A DNA stretch of 64,000 nt from Allorhizobium ampelinum S4 (GCF_000016285.1 NC_011989.1:1305001-1369000); one strand, 5' to 3'; positions 1-9,385 are shown, counted from the first letter of the stretch. The notes: a model not told the origin generated them from the letters alone. Translations and numbers: made by a program.

Positions 1-1039
1 CTTCCGCGCCGGTCATCTGCGGATCGGCCTTCGGGAAGTAGGCGCGGTTGCCCCAGTTCTGTCCGGTCCTGAAAAAGAACACCTGGATACAGGTCAGCCC
101 GCCCTCGTGATGGATGGCGAAAATATCGGCTTCCTCAACGCCCGCCGGGTTGATGCCCTGGTGGCTCTGCACATGAGAGAGGCCAGCAAGCCGGTCGCGG
201 AACACGGCGGCGCGTTCGAAATCCAGGGTTTCCGCCGCCTCGTTCATCGTCCGCGCCATGGCTTCCTTGACGTTCTGGCTCTTGCCGGACAGGAAATCCT
301 TGGCTTCCTTCACCAGCACGCCGTAATCGGCGTCGCTGATTTCATGGGTGCAGGGGCCGGAGCAGCGCTTGATCTGGTAAAGAAGACAGGGCCGCGTGCG
401 GCTCTCGAACACGCTGTCGGTGCAGGTACGCAAAAGAAAGGCCCGTTGTAGCGAATTGATGGTGCGCCCGACAGCGCCCGCCGAGGCGAAGGGGCCGAAG
501 TAATCGCCCTTGCGGGCGCGCGCACCGCGATGTTTGTAAATGGCGGGTGCGCGGCCATCGCCGGTAATCAGGATATAGGGAAAGCTCTTGTCGTCGCGCA
601 ACAGCACGTTATAGCGCGGCCGCAAACGCTTGATGAGGTTGGCTTCGAGCAGCAGCGCCTCGACCTCGGTGCGGGTCGTGACGAATTCCATATGGGCGGT
701 TTCGCGCACCATGCGGGTCAGGCGGTTGGAATGCAGGCGGCCTTGCGCGTAATTGCTGACGCGCTTCTTCAGGCTGCGGGCCTTGCCGACATAGAGCACG
801 TCGCCGTCGCCATTCATCATCCGGTAGACGCCGGGATTGTTGGGCAGTTTCTTGACGAATTCCGCAATCAGGTCGGCACCGGTCAGGCCGCTGCCATGCA
901 GGGCGCCTTCGTTCCAGTCGATCGGCGGCAGAACGGCAGCGACCGCGGGGTCGATTGCGCCGTCTGTCGCAATGTCATCCTCGTCATCTTCTGTGCCGTC
1001 ATAGAGAATGCCGCCTTCCGGCTGCTTCCCTGGGGTCAT
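1..1039 (-). CDS. uvrC: UvrABC system protein C, N-terminal part (cut by window edge)
   Basis: Nucleotide-excision-repair endonuclease subunit that makes the dual incision with UvrB. Reading leftward from ATG at 1039 gives about 346 residues without a stop. After a roughly 60-residue acidic leader comes the GIY-YIG nuclease domain (NNPGVYRMM, then DVLYVGKA), followed by a Cys-containing segment ([15 protein letters not shown]) and the start of the UvrB-interaction region. The C-terminal half lies beyond the window. The start codon overlaps the stop of the upstream SDR gene as ATGA, so the two are probably translationally coupled. The open frame runs off the left edge with no visible damage. 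Confidence 0.95.
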   Translation of the reverse strand, partial: MTPGKQPEGGILYDGTEDDEDDIATDGAIDPAVAAVLPPIDWNEGALHGSGLTGADLIAEFVKKLPNNPGVYRMMNGDGDVLYVGKARSLKKRVSNYAQGRLHSNRLTRMVRETAHMEFVTTRTEVEALLLEANLIKRLRPRYNVLLRDDKSFPYILITGDGRAPAIYKHRGARARKGDYFGPFASAGAVGRTINSLQRAFLLRTCTDSVFESRTRPCLLYQIKRCSGPCTHEISDADYGVLVKEAKDFLSGKSQNVKEAMARTMNEAAETLDFERAAVFRDRLAGLSHVQSHQGINPAGVEEADIFAIHHEGGLTCIQVFFFRTGQNWGNRAYFPKADPQMTGAE

Positions 1040-1815
1040 TCCGCAATCTCCGTACCGTTTGCGCCGGGCCAAATCAAATGTTGCCCGCCATCGAGGGCAA
1101 ACATTTGGCCGGTGATCGATGGCGTGTCAAAAAGAAAGCGGATGGTGCGGCCGAATTCTTCAAGGCCCGCGCCCTGCTTCAGCGGCAGGCTGTCGATCTG
1201 CGCCTGAAAATCCTTCTGCTCCTGCCGCTCGCTTTTCAGCGTCGGGCCGGGGCCGATGGCATTGACCCGGATCTGTGGGGCAAAGGCCTGCGCCATGGTT
1301 CTCGTCGCCGTCCACAGGGTGGATTTTGACAATGTATAGGAAAAGAACGTTGGTTTGAGGGCCAGCACCCGCTGATCGATGATGTTGACGATCAGGCCCG
1401 AGCCATTCTCTGGCACCTGCCGATGAAATTCAGCGGACAGAATGGCAGGCGCACGGACATGAATATCGAAATGCGCGGCGAAATGCTCCGCATCGAACTG
1501 GTCTGCCTTGTCGTCCAGAAACACCGAGGCATTGTTGACCAGCAGACCGAGAGGACCAAGCGCCTGCGTCGCCTTTGAAATCAGCGCTTGTGTCTCGCCA
1601 ATGTCACGAAGGTCCGCTTTCAAGGCCACCGCCTTGCCGCCCTTGGAACTTATCTGCTGCGCCAGAGTTTCAGCTTCGTCAAGAGACGCATGGGTATGGA
1701 TGGCGACGGCAAAGCCATTGTCTGCCAGATCCTGCGCGATGGCCTGGCCAATCCGTTTGGCGGAAGCGGTGACAAGTGCTGCTTTTGGGGCAGCTTTCGG
1801 ACGAGGGGCGGGCAT
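1036..1815 (-). CDS. SDR family oxidoreductase, pteridine-reductase/FolM-like
   Basis: Predicted cytoplasmic NAD(P)H-dependent reductase of 259 residues. It has a Rossmann nucleotide-binding start ([12 protein letters not shown]), the NNAS motif and a YxxxK catalytic pair (YTLSK). The stretch [12 protein letters not shown] and the R after the first Rossmann glycine position resemble pteridine reductase and FolM-type dihydromonapterin reductases, so a role in pterin reduction is my inference. ATG at 1815 is preferred; an in-frame GTG lies at 1824. The stop overlaps the uvrC start. The operon with uvrC does not itself point to a DNA-repair role. Confidence 0.85.
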   Translation of the reverse strand: MPAPRPKAAPKAALVTASAKRIGQAIAQDLADNGFAVAIHTHASLDEAETLAQQISSKGGKAVALKADLRDIGETQALISKATQALGPLGLLVNNASVFLDDKADQFDAEHFAAHFDIHVRAPAILSAEFHRQVPENGSGLIVNIIDQRVLALKPTFFSYTLSKSTLWTATRTMAQAFAPQIRVNAIGPGPTLKSERQEQKDFQAQIDSLPLKQGAGLEEFGRTIRFLFDTPSITGQMFALDGGQHLIWPGANGTEIAE

Positions 1816-2227
1816 GCTCTTCACCTTTTGTTATAATCGGCTTTGTATGGATAGGCCGGACGCTCAAGGCGCACCATTATTGTCGCTCCAGATATATGTC
1901 ATGGCGCGACTTATTGAAGGTCAGCGATCTTCGTTTTCTTCACCTTGAATCTCTGTATCACTCCGCATTTGCGAAAGTAAAATGCCGTGAGCGCAAAGTA
2001 ATATCTTGTTGACGATTTATTAGGGTTAACAAATCACCTGTTGCACGAAAGCAACGTCTAAATTTTGCCTAGTGTTTGCCTAAAATATTTCACAATTCGG
2101 CTCTTCCAATTCCGCAATTGAGGGCCATTTTCAACACTGAAGCGGGCAGGGACATCCGTGCAAGTATTCGAACCGCAAGAGACGACATGATCGCCATCGG
2201 TTCGTTTTATAAATAGGAGAATTTGGT
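1816..2227. other. Intergenic region between SDR gene and porin-like gene
   Basis: About 410 bases without a convincing gene. The part from about 1970 to 2220 is AT-rich and presumably carries the promoter and a long leader for the outer-membrane protein gene at 2228. A good Shine-Dalgarno sequence (AGGAGA) lies at about 2215-2220. I see no conserved RNA or repeat here. Confidence 0.5.
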
Positions 2228-2866
2228 ATGCGTACTCTCGTTATGATTTTGCTGGCATCGTCTGCTGGTCTTTCCCTCGTCACCGGCGCTCACGCTGCCG
2301 ATGCCGTCATGTCGGTGCCGGAAGCACCCGCAGCCGTCGATATGCCGGCTCCGGTCAGCAACTGGGCCGGTGCTTATGTCGGCGGTGCAGGCACCTATAC
2401 AATGGGTCGTTCGCACGGCAGCAAGTTTAGCGCCCGTGCCTTCGGCGGCCAGGTCTATGGCGGCTACAACATGCAGAACGACAAGATCGTTTACGGTGGT
2501 GAAGCTGACATCGGTTATGACGGCAATGGTAGCCGCTCCGGCGCTGGCCTGAATGGCAAGCAGGGCGTAAACGGCTCTATTCGTGGCCGCGTCGGCTACG
2601 ACCTCAACCCATTCATGGTTTACGGCACAGCCGGTGTGGCTGCGGCTGACACCAAGATTTCCGGTGCTGGCGGTTCTGACAGCAAGGCCGCTCTCGGCTA
2701 CACGGTCGGTGCAGGCGTTGAAGCCATGGTGACCAACAACATCACCACTCGTGTGGAATACCGCTACACCGATTACCAGAACAAGGACTACAACATCGGT
2801 GGTTCCAAGGTATCGCGCGGCTTTGACGACCAGAGCGTCAAGGTTGGTATCGGCATGAAGTTCTGA
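2228..2866 (+). CDS. Outer-membrane beta-barrel protein, Omp25/31-like
   Basis: A 212-residue secreted protein. It has a Sec signal peptide (about residues 1-23, cleavage after GAHA) and an N-terminal linker rich in A/P/V. Then comes NWAGAYVGG, the usual first strand of rhizobial and Brucella Omp25/31-type porin-like proteins. Alternating hydrophobic strands end in a C-terminal phenylalanine (GIGMKF), the recognition signal for the BAM complex. Codon use is strongly biased and the leader is long, suggesting high expression. It stands alone, followed directly by a strong hairpin. Likely an abundant structural outer-membrane protein. Confidence 0.9.
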   Translation: MRTLVMILLASSAGLSLVTGAHAADAVMSVPEAPAAVDMPAPVSNWAGAYVGGAGTYTMGRSHGSKFSARAFGGQVYGGYNMQNDKIVYGGEADIGYDGNGSRSGAGLNGKQGVNGSIRGRVGYDLNPFMVYGTAGVAAADTKISGAGGSDSKAALGYTVGAGVEAMVTNNITTRVEYRYTDYQNKDYNIGGSKVSRGFDDQSVKVGIGMKF

Positions 2867-2888
2867 TCAGCCGATTATTGTGATCTGA

Positions 2889-2918
2889 AAGAAGCCCGGC
2901 CTTAGCGCCGGGCTTCTT
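2889..2918. terminator. Intrinsic terminator, probably bidirectional
   Basis: A perfect 12-bp stem (AAGAAGCCCGGC, 2889-2900, pairing with 2907-2918) and a 6-base loop. It lies between the convergent porin-like gene and GST gene and ends in T-rich sequence on the + strand. Confidence 0.8.
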
Positions 2919-2953
2919 GATTCTGGGAAGGCTTTTAAAGCCTGGCAACACTT

Positions 2954-3550
2954 TCAGGCCTGCGGTCGCAGCAACTGATACCCATCGAATTTCTTGGCAA
3001 ACAGCACCGGCCATTCGGTCAGCGCCACATGACCATTTTCCCATTCGCCGGGAAAGCGCAGCATCAGGTAGCCGAGCAGGCCCGCCATGGAAAAATGGCC
3101 GCCGTTCAGCTTCTTGCCCATCTTCGGCATATGGGTTTCGAGATAGTCCAGGCCGCGTGTGACCTTTTCCCATTGCCGGTCGATATAGGGCTGGTGGATC
3201 TTTTCCGGCGGATGCAGGCGCTTCTCATAGACGATCGCCAGAAGGCAATCGGTGATGCCATCGCAGAGCGCTTCCAGCACCTCGGCCTCGGTGCGCTTTT
3301 CGTCCTTTTTCGGATAGAGGCCACCGTCAGAGATACGGTTCAGGTACTGCATGATGGCGCGGCTATCGTAAATCGACTGGCCTTCATCGGTAATCAGGGT
3401 CGGGATCTTGCCCAGCGGATTGTTGTCAATCAATTCAGGCGGGTTGGCATTGGTATCGACCTTGATTTCCTCAAGGGTAATGCCGGTGGCGCGGGCGGCC
3501 ATCCGGACCTTGGAGGAATAGGGCGAGGCGGGAGCATAAAGCAGCTTCAT
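2954..3550 (-). CDS. Glutathione S-transferase family protein
   Basis: A 198-residue soluble protein. The N-terminal thioredoxin-like domain starts MKLLYAPASPYSSKVR and has the GKIPTL cis-proline motif near residue 50 and DSRAI near 64, which bind glutathione. An all-helical GST C-terminal domain follows from about residue 90. It lies 32 bases downstream of rlmJ on the same strand and may be cotranscribed with it. Substrate unknown. Confidence 0.9.
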   Translation of the reverse strand: MKLLYAPASPYSSKVRMAARATGITLEEIKVDTNANPPELIDNNPLGKIPTLITDEGQSIYDSRAIMQYLNRISDGGLYPKKDEKRTEAEVLEALCDGITDCLLAIVYEKRLHPPEKIHQPYIDRQWEKVTRGLDYLETHMPKMGKKLNGGHFSMAGLLGYLMLRFPGEWENGHVALTEWPVLFAKKFDGYQLLRPQA

Positions 3551-3582
3551 CGGTTTGGTCCTGTTCGCGTGTCAGGTGGAGT

Positions 3583-4434
3583 TTACTCTTCGCCGCGCAG
3601 CCAGAAGCAGCGCTGCGAAGCGTAGCGGTCTTGCGCCAGCACCCGCTTCAATTCGGGCAGCAGCGCATGCAGTTCATCCTTGAGGGTGAAGGGCGGATTG
3701 ACGATGATCAGGCCTGAACCAGACAGGCCGGTCAAATCGCGGTCGCTTTTCACCGACAGTTCCGCGCAGAGCATCTTGGGGATGCCCGTCTCTTTCAAGG
3801 CCTCGTGAAAAGCGGCAATCGGCGCGCCCTTCTTGATGGGATACCAGAGACAATAGACCCCGGCAGAAAACCGGCGATAGGCCCGCGCCAATCCATCGAC
3901 CAGCCGCTCATATTCACCGTCCAGCTCGAAGGGCGGATCAACCAGCACGATGCCGCGTTTTTCCTTGGGTGGCAGATGAGCGCCCAGCGCCAGCCAGCCA
4001 TCCAGTTCGGTGATCCGCGCCTGGTAATCGCCTTCGAACAGCCGGGAAAGTGTGCGGCAATCGTCCGGATGCAGCTCCATCGCCGACAAACGGTCCTGCG
4101 GGCGAAACAGGTCGCGCGCCAGCTTCGGCGAGCCGGGATAGCGGGTCAGGCCGCCCTGCGGGTTCAGTGCCCGCACGACATCGAGATAGGGCTTCAGCAC
4201 ATCGGTCGCTGCCGGTGTCAGTTCGGCGTCCAGCAATTTGCCAATTCCGCCTAGCCATTCGCCGGTTTTTTGCGATTCGTCGGAGGATAGGTCGTAAAGA
4301 CCGATGCCAGCATGGGTATCCAGCACCCGGAATGCCTTGTCCTTCTGCTGGAGATAAATGACCAGCCGCGCCAGCACGGCATGCTTCAGCACGTCCGCGA
4401 AATTGCCTGCGTGGTAGATGTGGCGGTAATTCAT
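3583..4434 (-). CDS. rlmJ: 23S rRNA (adenine(2030)-N6)-methyltransferase
   Basis: A 283-residue SAM-dependent methyltransferase that methylates A2030 of 23S rRNA in E. coli. It begins MNYRHIYHAGNFADVLKH, typical of RlmJ (former YhiR/ComJ). The SAM-binding segment VLDTHAGIGLYDL lies near residue 37 and the catalytic DPPF motif of N6-adenine methyltransferases lies near 158. The open frame extends upstream of 4434 into the divergent oxidoreductase gene, but the family start is clearly here. Confidence 0.95.
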   Translation of the reverse strand: MNYRHIYHAGNFADVLKHAVLARLVIYLQQKDKAFRVLDTHAGIGLYDLSSDESQKTGEWLGGIGKLLDAELTPAATDVLKPYLDVVRALNPQGGLTRYPGSPKLARDLFRPQDRLSAMELHPDDCRTLSRLFEGDYQARITELDGWLALGAHLPPKEKRGIVLVDPPFELDGEYERLVDGLARAYRRFSAGVYCLWYPIKKGAPIAAFHEALKETGIPKMLCAELSVKSDRDLTGLSGSGLIIVNPPFTLKDELHALLPELKRVLAQDRYASQRCFWLRGEE

Positions 4435-4509
4435 GCGCTTTTCCGATGGGTCCAGTGATTTTTTGGAATGGGGCTTTTGGGCTTTGCGGGCTTGGCCTAT
4501 AACTTTGCC

Positions 4510-6624
4510 ATGAACATCATCAGCCCCGTCTTGAAAACTTCCATTGGTCATACGGCCTGTCCGCATGACTGTCCATCCACCTGCGCGCTTGAGGTTGATC
4601 TGACCCCGGACGGCAGGATCGGACGGATGCGCGGCGCGCGCGACAATAGCTATACCGCAGGCGTGATCTGCGCCAAGGTGGCGCGCTATACAGAGCGGCT
4701 CTATCACCCCGACCGCTTGCTTGTGCCGCAGCGCCGGAAAGGCGCAAAAGGGGCGGGCAGCTGGCAGGAAATATCCTGGGATGCGGCGCTGGACGAGATC
4801 GCCGATGCGTTCGTCAAAGCAGAGCAGGTGCATGGCAGCGAGGCCGTCTGGCCCTATTTCTATGCCGGAACGATGGGGCAGGTGCAGCGCGATTCGATAG
4901 AGCGGCTGCGCCACGCCAAGAAATATTCCGGCTTTTTCGGCTCGATCTGCACCAATCTGGCCTGGACTGGCTATGTGATGGGCACCGGCACGCTGCGCGG
5001 CCCGGACCCGCGCGAAATGGCGGTTGCCGATTGCGTGGTGATCTGGGGCACCAATGCGGTGGCGACGCAGGTCAATGTCATGACCCATGCGGTGGCGGCC
5101 CGCAAAAATCGCGGCGCGAAAATCGTCGTTGTCGATATCTATGATAATCCGACCATGAAACAGGCCGATATGGGCCTCATTCTGCGTCCTGGCACCGATG
5201 CGGCGCTAGCCTGTGCCGCCATGCATATCGCCTTTCGTGATGGTTATGCCGACCGGGAGTATATGGCTGACTTTGCCGATGATCCCGCCGGGCTGGAAGC
5301 GCATCTGAAGGACAAGACCCCGGAATGGGCCGCCAGCGTCACCGGTCTTTCAATTGAAGAGATCGAAGGCTTCGCCAAATTGGTCGGTGAGACCAAAAAG
5401 ACATTCTTCCGCCTCGGCTATGGTTTTACCCGCAGCCGTAACGGTGCGGTTTCCATGCATGCCGCCCTGTCGCTTTCGACCGTGCTGGGCAGCTGGAAAT
5501 ATGAGGGTGGGGGCGCGTTTCATTCCAACAGCGATATTTTCAAGCTCAACAAAGCCGAGTTGATGGGGACGGCGTTTGTCGATCCTGACATTCGCATGTT
5601 GGACCAGTCGCAGGTTGGCCGGGTGCTGACCGGCGACGCAGAATCGCTGCGCCATCGTGGTCCGGTGACGGCGATGCTGATCCAGAACACCAACCCGGTC
5701 AATGTTGCGCCGGAACAGCGGCTGGTAAAGCAGGGTTTTCTGCGCGACGATCTGTTTGTTGCCGTGCATGAGCATTTCATGACCGAGACGGCGGAGCTTG
5801 CAGATATCGTGCTGCCAGCGACGATGTTTGTTGAGCATGACGATCTCTATCGCGGCGGTGGCCAGAGCCATATGCTGATTGGCCCTAAACTGGTCGAGCC
5901 GCCGGAAACGGTGCGCACCAATCTCTTCGTCATTGAGGAACTGGCCAAACGGCTCGGCGTGTCGGATCTTCCGGGGTTCGGCCTTAGCGAGCGCGAGCAT
6001 ATCGACCATATCCTCGCCGCCAGCGGCAAGCCGGATTTTGCCAGTTTCGAGCAGGATAAGTGGCTGGATTGCCAGCCGCCGTTCGAAGACGCTCATTATC
6101 TAAAAGGCTTTGCCCATCCCGATGGGAAATTCCGCTTCAGGCCGGATTGGGAAGGCACGCCCGCGCCCAACAAACCGCCACGAGCGCTGGGGTCTCTGGG
6201 GCCGGTGGCCGCGCTTCCGGTTTTCCCCGATCAGATGGATGTGATCGAGACAGCCGATAGCGAGCATCCGTTCCGGCTGGCAACGTCACCCGCCCGCAAT
6301 TTTCTCAACTCGACATTCGCCGAGACCAAGACCTCACGCGATAAGGAAGGCAGGCCGGAGGTGATGGTCAATCCGGCTGACGCGGCAGAGCTAGGTATCG
6401 GCCATGGTGATGTGGTGCGGATCGGCAACCGGCGCGGCGCCTTGCGTATCCATGTCAACATCACCGATGCGGTCAAGCCCGGCGTGCTGGTGGCAGAAGG
6501 TCTTTGGCCCAACAAGGCACATCTGGACGGCGAGGGCATCAACGTGCTGACCGGTGCCGACGCTCCGGCCCCGCATGGCGGTGCTGCGTTTCACGATAAC
6601 AAGGTTTGGGTGCGGGTATCATGA
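4510..6624 (+). CDS. Molybdopterin-dependent oxidoreductase with N-terminal [4Fe-4S] site
   Basis: A 704-residue member of the DMSO reductase superfamily. The N-terminus has CPHDCPSTC and a fourth Cys (GVICAKV), enough for one [4Fe-4S] cluster. Molybdopterin domains follow, then a C-terminal dinucleotide-binding domain from about residue 590 (RLATSPARNFLNSTF). There is no Tat or Sec signal, so it is probably cytoplasmic. Close relatives are annotated only as molybdopterin oxidoreductases and the substrate is unknown. ATG at 4510 is chosen because homology begins just after it; an in-frame start at 4468 also exists. Its stop overlaps the NUDIX start. Confidence 0.9.
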   Translation: MNIISPVLKTSIGHTACPHDCPSTCALEVDLTPDGRIGRMRGARDNSYTAGVICAKVARYTERLYHPDRLLVPQRRKGAKGAGSWQEISWDAALDEIADAFVKAEQVHGSEAVWPYFYAGTMGQVQRDSIERLRHAKKYSGFFGSICTNLAWTGYVMGTGTLRGPDPREMAVADCVVIWGTNAVATQVNVMTHAVAARKNRGAKIVVVDIYDNPTMKQADMGLILRPGTDAALACAAMHIAFRDGYADREYMADFADDPAGLEAHLKDKTPEWAASVTGLSIEEIEGFAKLVGETKKTFFRLGYGFTRSRNGAVSMHAALSLSTVLGSWKYEGGGAFHSNSDIFKLNKAELMGTAFVDPDIRMLDQSQVGRVLTGDAESLRHRGPVTAMLIQNTNPVNVAPEQRLVKQGFLRDDLFVAVHEHFMTETAELADIVLPATMFVEHDDLYRGGGQSHMLIGPKLVEPPETVRTNLFVIEELAKRLGVSDLPGFGLSEREHIDHILAASGKPDFASFEQDKWLDCQPPFEDAHYLKGFAHPDGKFRFRPDWEGTPAPNKPPRALGSLGPVAALPVFPDQMDVIETADSEHPFRLATSPARNFLNSTFAETKTSRDKEGRPEVMVNPADAAELGIGHGDVVRIGNRRGALRIHVNITDAVKPGVLVAEGLWPNKAHLDGEGINVLTGADAPAPHGGAAFHDNKVWVRVS

Positions 6625-7205
6625 GCAAGTTTGACGCGACCAGCATTACCATTGTCGAGGACAAGACGCTGTGGAAGGGCTGGAGCCATCTGCGCAAGAT
6701 GGTGTTCGATTATGCAAAACCGGATGGCACCACCCAGCGCCTCAGCTGGGAAGTCTTTGATCGCGGCCATGCGGTGGCAATCCTGCTGCATGACCCCTCC
6801 AAGAAGACCTTGTTGCTGGTGCGGCAGTTTCGCATTCCCGCCTATATGATGGGTGACAAGCCCTTTCTGCTGGAAGTGCCAGCGGGCATGACCGATGGCG
6901 AGGACGCCGAAAAGGCCGTGACCCGCGAGGTCGAGGAGGAGACGGGCTATCACATTGCCGCGCCACGTTTCCTGTTCACCGCCTATATGTCGCCGGGAGC
7001 GGTAACGGAAAAGATCCACTTCTTTTACTCGCCCATCGACGAGGCGCAAAAACTGTCGCTCGGCGGCGGGCTGGAAGCCGAACACGAAGATCTGGAACTG
7101 GTGGAAGTGCCGCTTAAGGATGCGATTTCGATGATCGAGCGGGGCGACATCGTCGATGGCAAGACCATCATGCTGCTGCAATGGGCGGCGCTCAATCTGG
7201 CCTGA
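6621..7205 (+). CDS. NUDIX hydrolase
   Basis: A 194-residue hydrolase of nucleoside-diphosphate-linked substrates. The NUDIX core REVEEETGY lies near residue 105, and the flanking order resembles the NudK/ADP-ribose pyrophosphatase branch. ATG at 6621 overlaps the TGA of the molybdopterin oxidoreductase (ATGA), indicating translational coupling. Such coupling hints at a linked function, for example degradation of a nucleotide-linked compound, but nothing in the sequence identifies it. Confidence 0.88.
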   Translation: MSKFDATSITIVEDKTLWKGWSHLRKMVFDYAKPDGTTQRLSWEVFDRGHAVAILLHDPSKKTLLLVRQFRIPAYMMGDKPFLLEVPAGMTDGEDAEKAVTREVEEETGYHIAAPRFLFTAYMSPGAVTEKIHFFYSPIDEAQKLSLGGGLEAEHEDLELVEVPLKDAISMIERGDIVDGKTIMLLQWAALNLA

Positions 7206-7300
7206 GGGGAGCGGTCGGGGATCTGTTCCGACCAAGGCAATTCACTCATCGTTTTGAGGGGCCGGGAGGACGCAAGACCTGCGTCATTCTGGCTCTTGCG

Positions 7301-7343
7301 CCTCTATCAATATACATTATATGATATTGTATATTGATAGAGG
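7301..7343. promoter_or_regulatory. BigR-type operator, 15-bp perfect palindrome arms
   Basis: CCTCTATCAATATAC (7301-7315) is followed by a 13-base AT-rich spacer and then its exact reverse complement (7329-7343). It sits just upstream of the blh start at 7354. The encoded ArsR-family repressor BigR is known to bind an AT-rich palindrome overlapping its own promoter, so autoregulation of the operon through this site is very likely. The TATGATATTGTATATTG core could also hold the -10 element. Confidence 0.85.
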
Positions 7344-7353
7344 GCAAACCACC

Positions 7354-8640
7354 ATGCCGAACCACATCTCCGATACGTTTACCATTTCCAGCCAACCATC
7401 CATGGACGAGATTGCCGCACTGGCGGCCGACGGGTTTACCACGCTCGTCAATCTACGCCCTGATGCCGAGGAGGGGGCTCCCGGCACGAAGGTAGAGCGC
7501 GAGGCGGCGCAAAAGGCTGGGCTGGACTATCATTTCATCCCGGTCACGATGGCAGATTTCACCGAGGCTGATGTGGAGGCTTTCCGGGCTGCCAGCCGGG
7601 GCGGAGCGAAGGTCTTTGCCCATTGCCGCAGCGGCTTGCGGGCACTGACCCTGCATGTGCTGGGCGCGGTGTTGAATGGTGAGATGAGCGTAGATGACGT
7701 CGCGGCTTTCGGTGCAGCCCATGGCATGGATTTGAGCGCCGCCGTCGCCTGGCTCCACCGCCGGGCCGCGCGCCGTCCGCAGGTCAAGGGTTTCTTTGAT
7801 CCGCGCACCTGGAGTGCGCAATATGTGGTGTCCGACCCCGCAACGAAGGTTTGCGCCATCATCGATCCGGTACTGGATTACGATGAGAAATCCGGCCAGA
7901 CCTCGACCGGCAATGCCGACCGCATCCTTCGCCATATCGAGGACGAGGGGCTGACGGTCGCCTGGATTCTCGACACCCATCCCCATGCCGATCATTTTTC
8001 TGCTGCCGACTATCTGAAGGGCAAGACCGGCGCGCCGACGGCGATTGGCGCGCATGTGACCGATGTACAGAGGCTGTGGAAGGGCATCTACAATTGGCCG
8101 GAACTGAAAACCGATGGGTCGCAGTGGGACCGGCTATTCAGCCATGGTGAGAGCTTCAAGCTCGGATCTATCGAGGCGACGGTGATGTTTTCGCCGGGGC
8201 ATACGCTGGCCTCCGTCACTTATGTCATCGGCGATGCGGCCTTTGTGCATGACACGATGTTCATGCCTGATAGCGGAACGGCGCGGGCCGATTTTCCCGG
8301 TGGCGATGCCCATATGCTGTGGCAATCCATGCAGGATATTCTGGCGCTGCCTGACGACACCAGGATTTTCACCGGCCATGACTATCAGCCGGGCGGGCGC
8401 AATCCGCGTTGGGAAAGCACTGTTGCAGCGCAGAAGGCCGCCAATCCGCATCTGGCCGCTACGGATGAGGCCGGGTTCGTCGCCCTGCGTCAGGCTCGCG
8501 ACCGCACCTTGGCGATGCCGAAGCTGATTCTGCATGCCTTGCAGGTCAATGTGCGTGGCGGACGCTTGCCGGAACCGGAAGACAATGGCCGCCGCTACCT
8601 GAAAATTCCGCTTGATGTTCTGGAGGGGGCCGCATGGTAG
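7354..8640 (+). CDS. blh: Blh: DUF442 phosphatase-like domain fused to persulfide-dioxygenase-like metallo-beta-lactamase domain
   Basis: A 428-residue bifunctional protein of the BigR regulon. Residues 1-110 form a DUF442 domain with the HCRSGLR loop. From about residue 150 there is an MBL-fold domain of the ETHE1/persulfide dioxygenase type. Its metal ligands are visible: HPHADH near 210, SPGHT near 280, HDTMF near 300 and TGHDY near 345. The family oxidises glutathione persulfide during sulfide detoxification. ATG at 7354 with upstream AGGGCAAACC is chosen, because an earlier in-frame ATG at 7321 lies inside the operator. The last bases overlap bigR. Confidence 0.93.
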   Translation: MPNHISDTFTISSQPSMDEIAALAADGFTTLVNLRPDAEEGAPGTKVEREAAQKAGLDYHFIPVTMADFTEADVEAFRAASRGGAKVFAHCRSGLRALTLHVLGAVLNGEMSVDDVAAFGAAHGMDLSAAVAWLHRRAARRPQVKGFFDPRTWSAQYVVSDPATKVCAIIDPVLDYDEKSGQTSTGNADRILRHIEDEGLTVAWILDTHPHADHFSAADYLKGKTGAPTAIGAHVTDVQRLWKGIYNWPELKTDGSQWDRLFSHGESFKLGSIEATVMFSPGHTLASVTYVIGDAAFVHDTMFMPDSGTARADFPGGDAHMLWQSMQDILALPDDTRIFTGHDYQPGGRNPRWESTVAAQKAANPHLAATDEAGFVALRQARDRTLAMPKLILHALQVNVRGGRLPEPEDNGRRYLKIPLDVLEGAAW

Positions 8641-8978
8641 ATCCGTTTGCTGAGATCAAGCGCCGCGCCGGCATGACGCCGAAGGCGATGGAAGAACGGG
8701 CCGATGAAGTGGCGGGACACTTGAAAACACTCGCCCACCCGGTACGCCTCATGCTGGTCTGCACGCTGGTTGAGGGCGAATGGTCGGTGGGGGAGCTGGA
8801 GGAAAAGCTGGATATTCACCAGCCGACCCTGTCGCAGCAGCTTACCGTGCTCCGCGAGGCCGGGATCGTCGAGACCCGGCGTGAGGGCAAGCAGATCTTC
8901 TACCGCCTGACGGAGGCGAAGACCCAGCGGTTGATTGCCGCCCTGTTCACGATTTTCTGTGCGGAGGATGAGGCATGA
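8634..8978 (+). CDS. bigR: BigR, ArsR-family persulfide-responsive repressor
   Basis: A 114-residue winged-helix repressor. HPVRLMLVCTL leads into a helix-turn-helix (DIHQPTLSQQLTVLREAG) and a beta-wing (RREGKQIFYRL). Two cysteines, C43 and C109, match the pair that forms a disulfide or polysulfide link in BigR and releases DNA. No metal-binding ELCVCDL motif is present. It overlaps blh by 7 bases and yeeE by 4, placing it within the operon it presumably controls through the palindrome at 7301-7343. Confidence 0.93.
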   Translation: MVDPFAEIKRRAGMTPKAMEERADEVAGHLKTLAHPVRLMLVCTLVEGEWSVGELEEKLDIHQPTLSQQLTVLREAGIVETRREGKQIFYRLTEAKTQRLIAALFTIFCAEDEA

Positions 8979-9385
8979 TTCAGACCTATCTTCCCTCGCT
9001 CGTCGGCGGCGTGATGATTGGCGCTTCCGCCATTCTGTTTCTGGTGATGACAGGCCGCATCGCCGGTATCAGCGGCATTGTCGGACGTCTGGCCCAGGGG
9101 GCCAGCACCGCTATCAATGGCGCATTTGTCGTTGGGTTGATGCTTGGCCCCATCCTTTTCCTCGCCCTGTTTGGAGCATGGCCAAAGGTGACGATGACGG
9201 CCAGCCTGCCGCTGGCGGTTGTTGCTGGCCTGCTGGTCGGTTTCGGTTCACGCATGGGGTCCGGCTGCACCAGCGGCCATGGCGTTCTGGGCCTGGCGAG
9301 ACTGTCGCCGCGCTCCTTCGTTGCGGTCGTCACCTTTCTCTTCACCGGCATTGTCACTGTGACAATCATGAGGGGCAGCCTATGA
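8975..9385 (+). CDS. YeeE/YedE family membrane protein (sulfur-compound transport), subunit 1
   Basis: A 136-residue integral membrane protein with about four hydrophobic segments and the signature SGCTSGHGVLGLARLS near residue 93. The conserved cysteine of this motif is known in YeeE/YedE and PmpA-type channels for thiosulfate or sulfane sulfur. It overlaps bigR at the start and the next gene at the end (ATGA). In BigR operons these proteins are proposed to move sulfite or sulfide-derived sulfur. Confidence 0.88.
   Translation: MIQTYLPSLVGGVMIGASAILFLVMTGRIAGISGIVGRLAQGASTAINGAFVVGLMLGPILFLALFGAWPKVTMTASLPLAVVAGLLVGFGSRMGSGCTSGHGVLGLARLSPRSFVAVVTFLFTGIVTVTIMRGSL

Noticed and set aside
3583..5088. 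501-codon reading of rlmJ beginning far upstream
   Set aside because: The extra N-terminus is the antisense of the molybdopterin oxidoreductase gene; family homology begins at 4434.
7321..7353. Extended start of the blh open frame at ATG 7321
   Set aside because: It lies within the operator palindrome, has no ribosome site and adds residues without homology; ATG 7354 is preceded by a good site.
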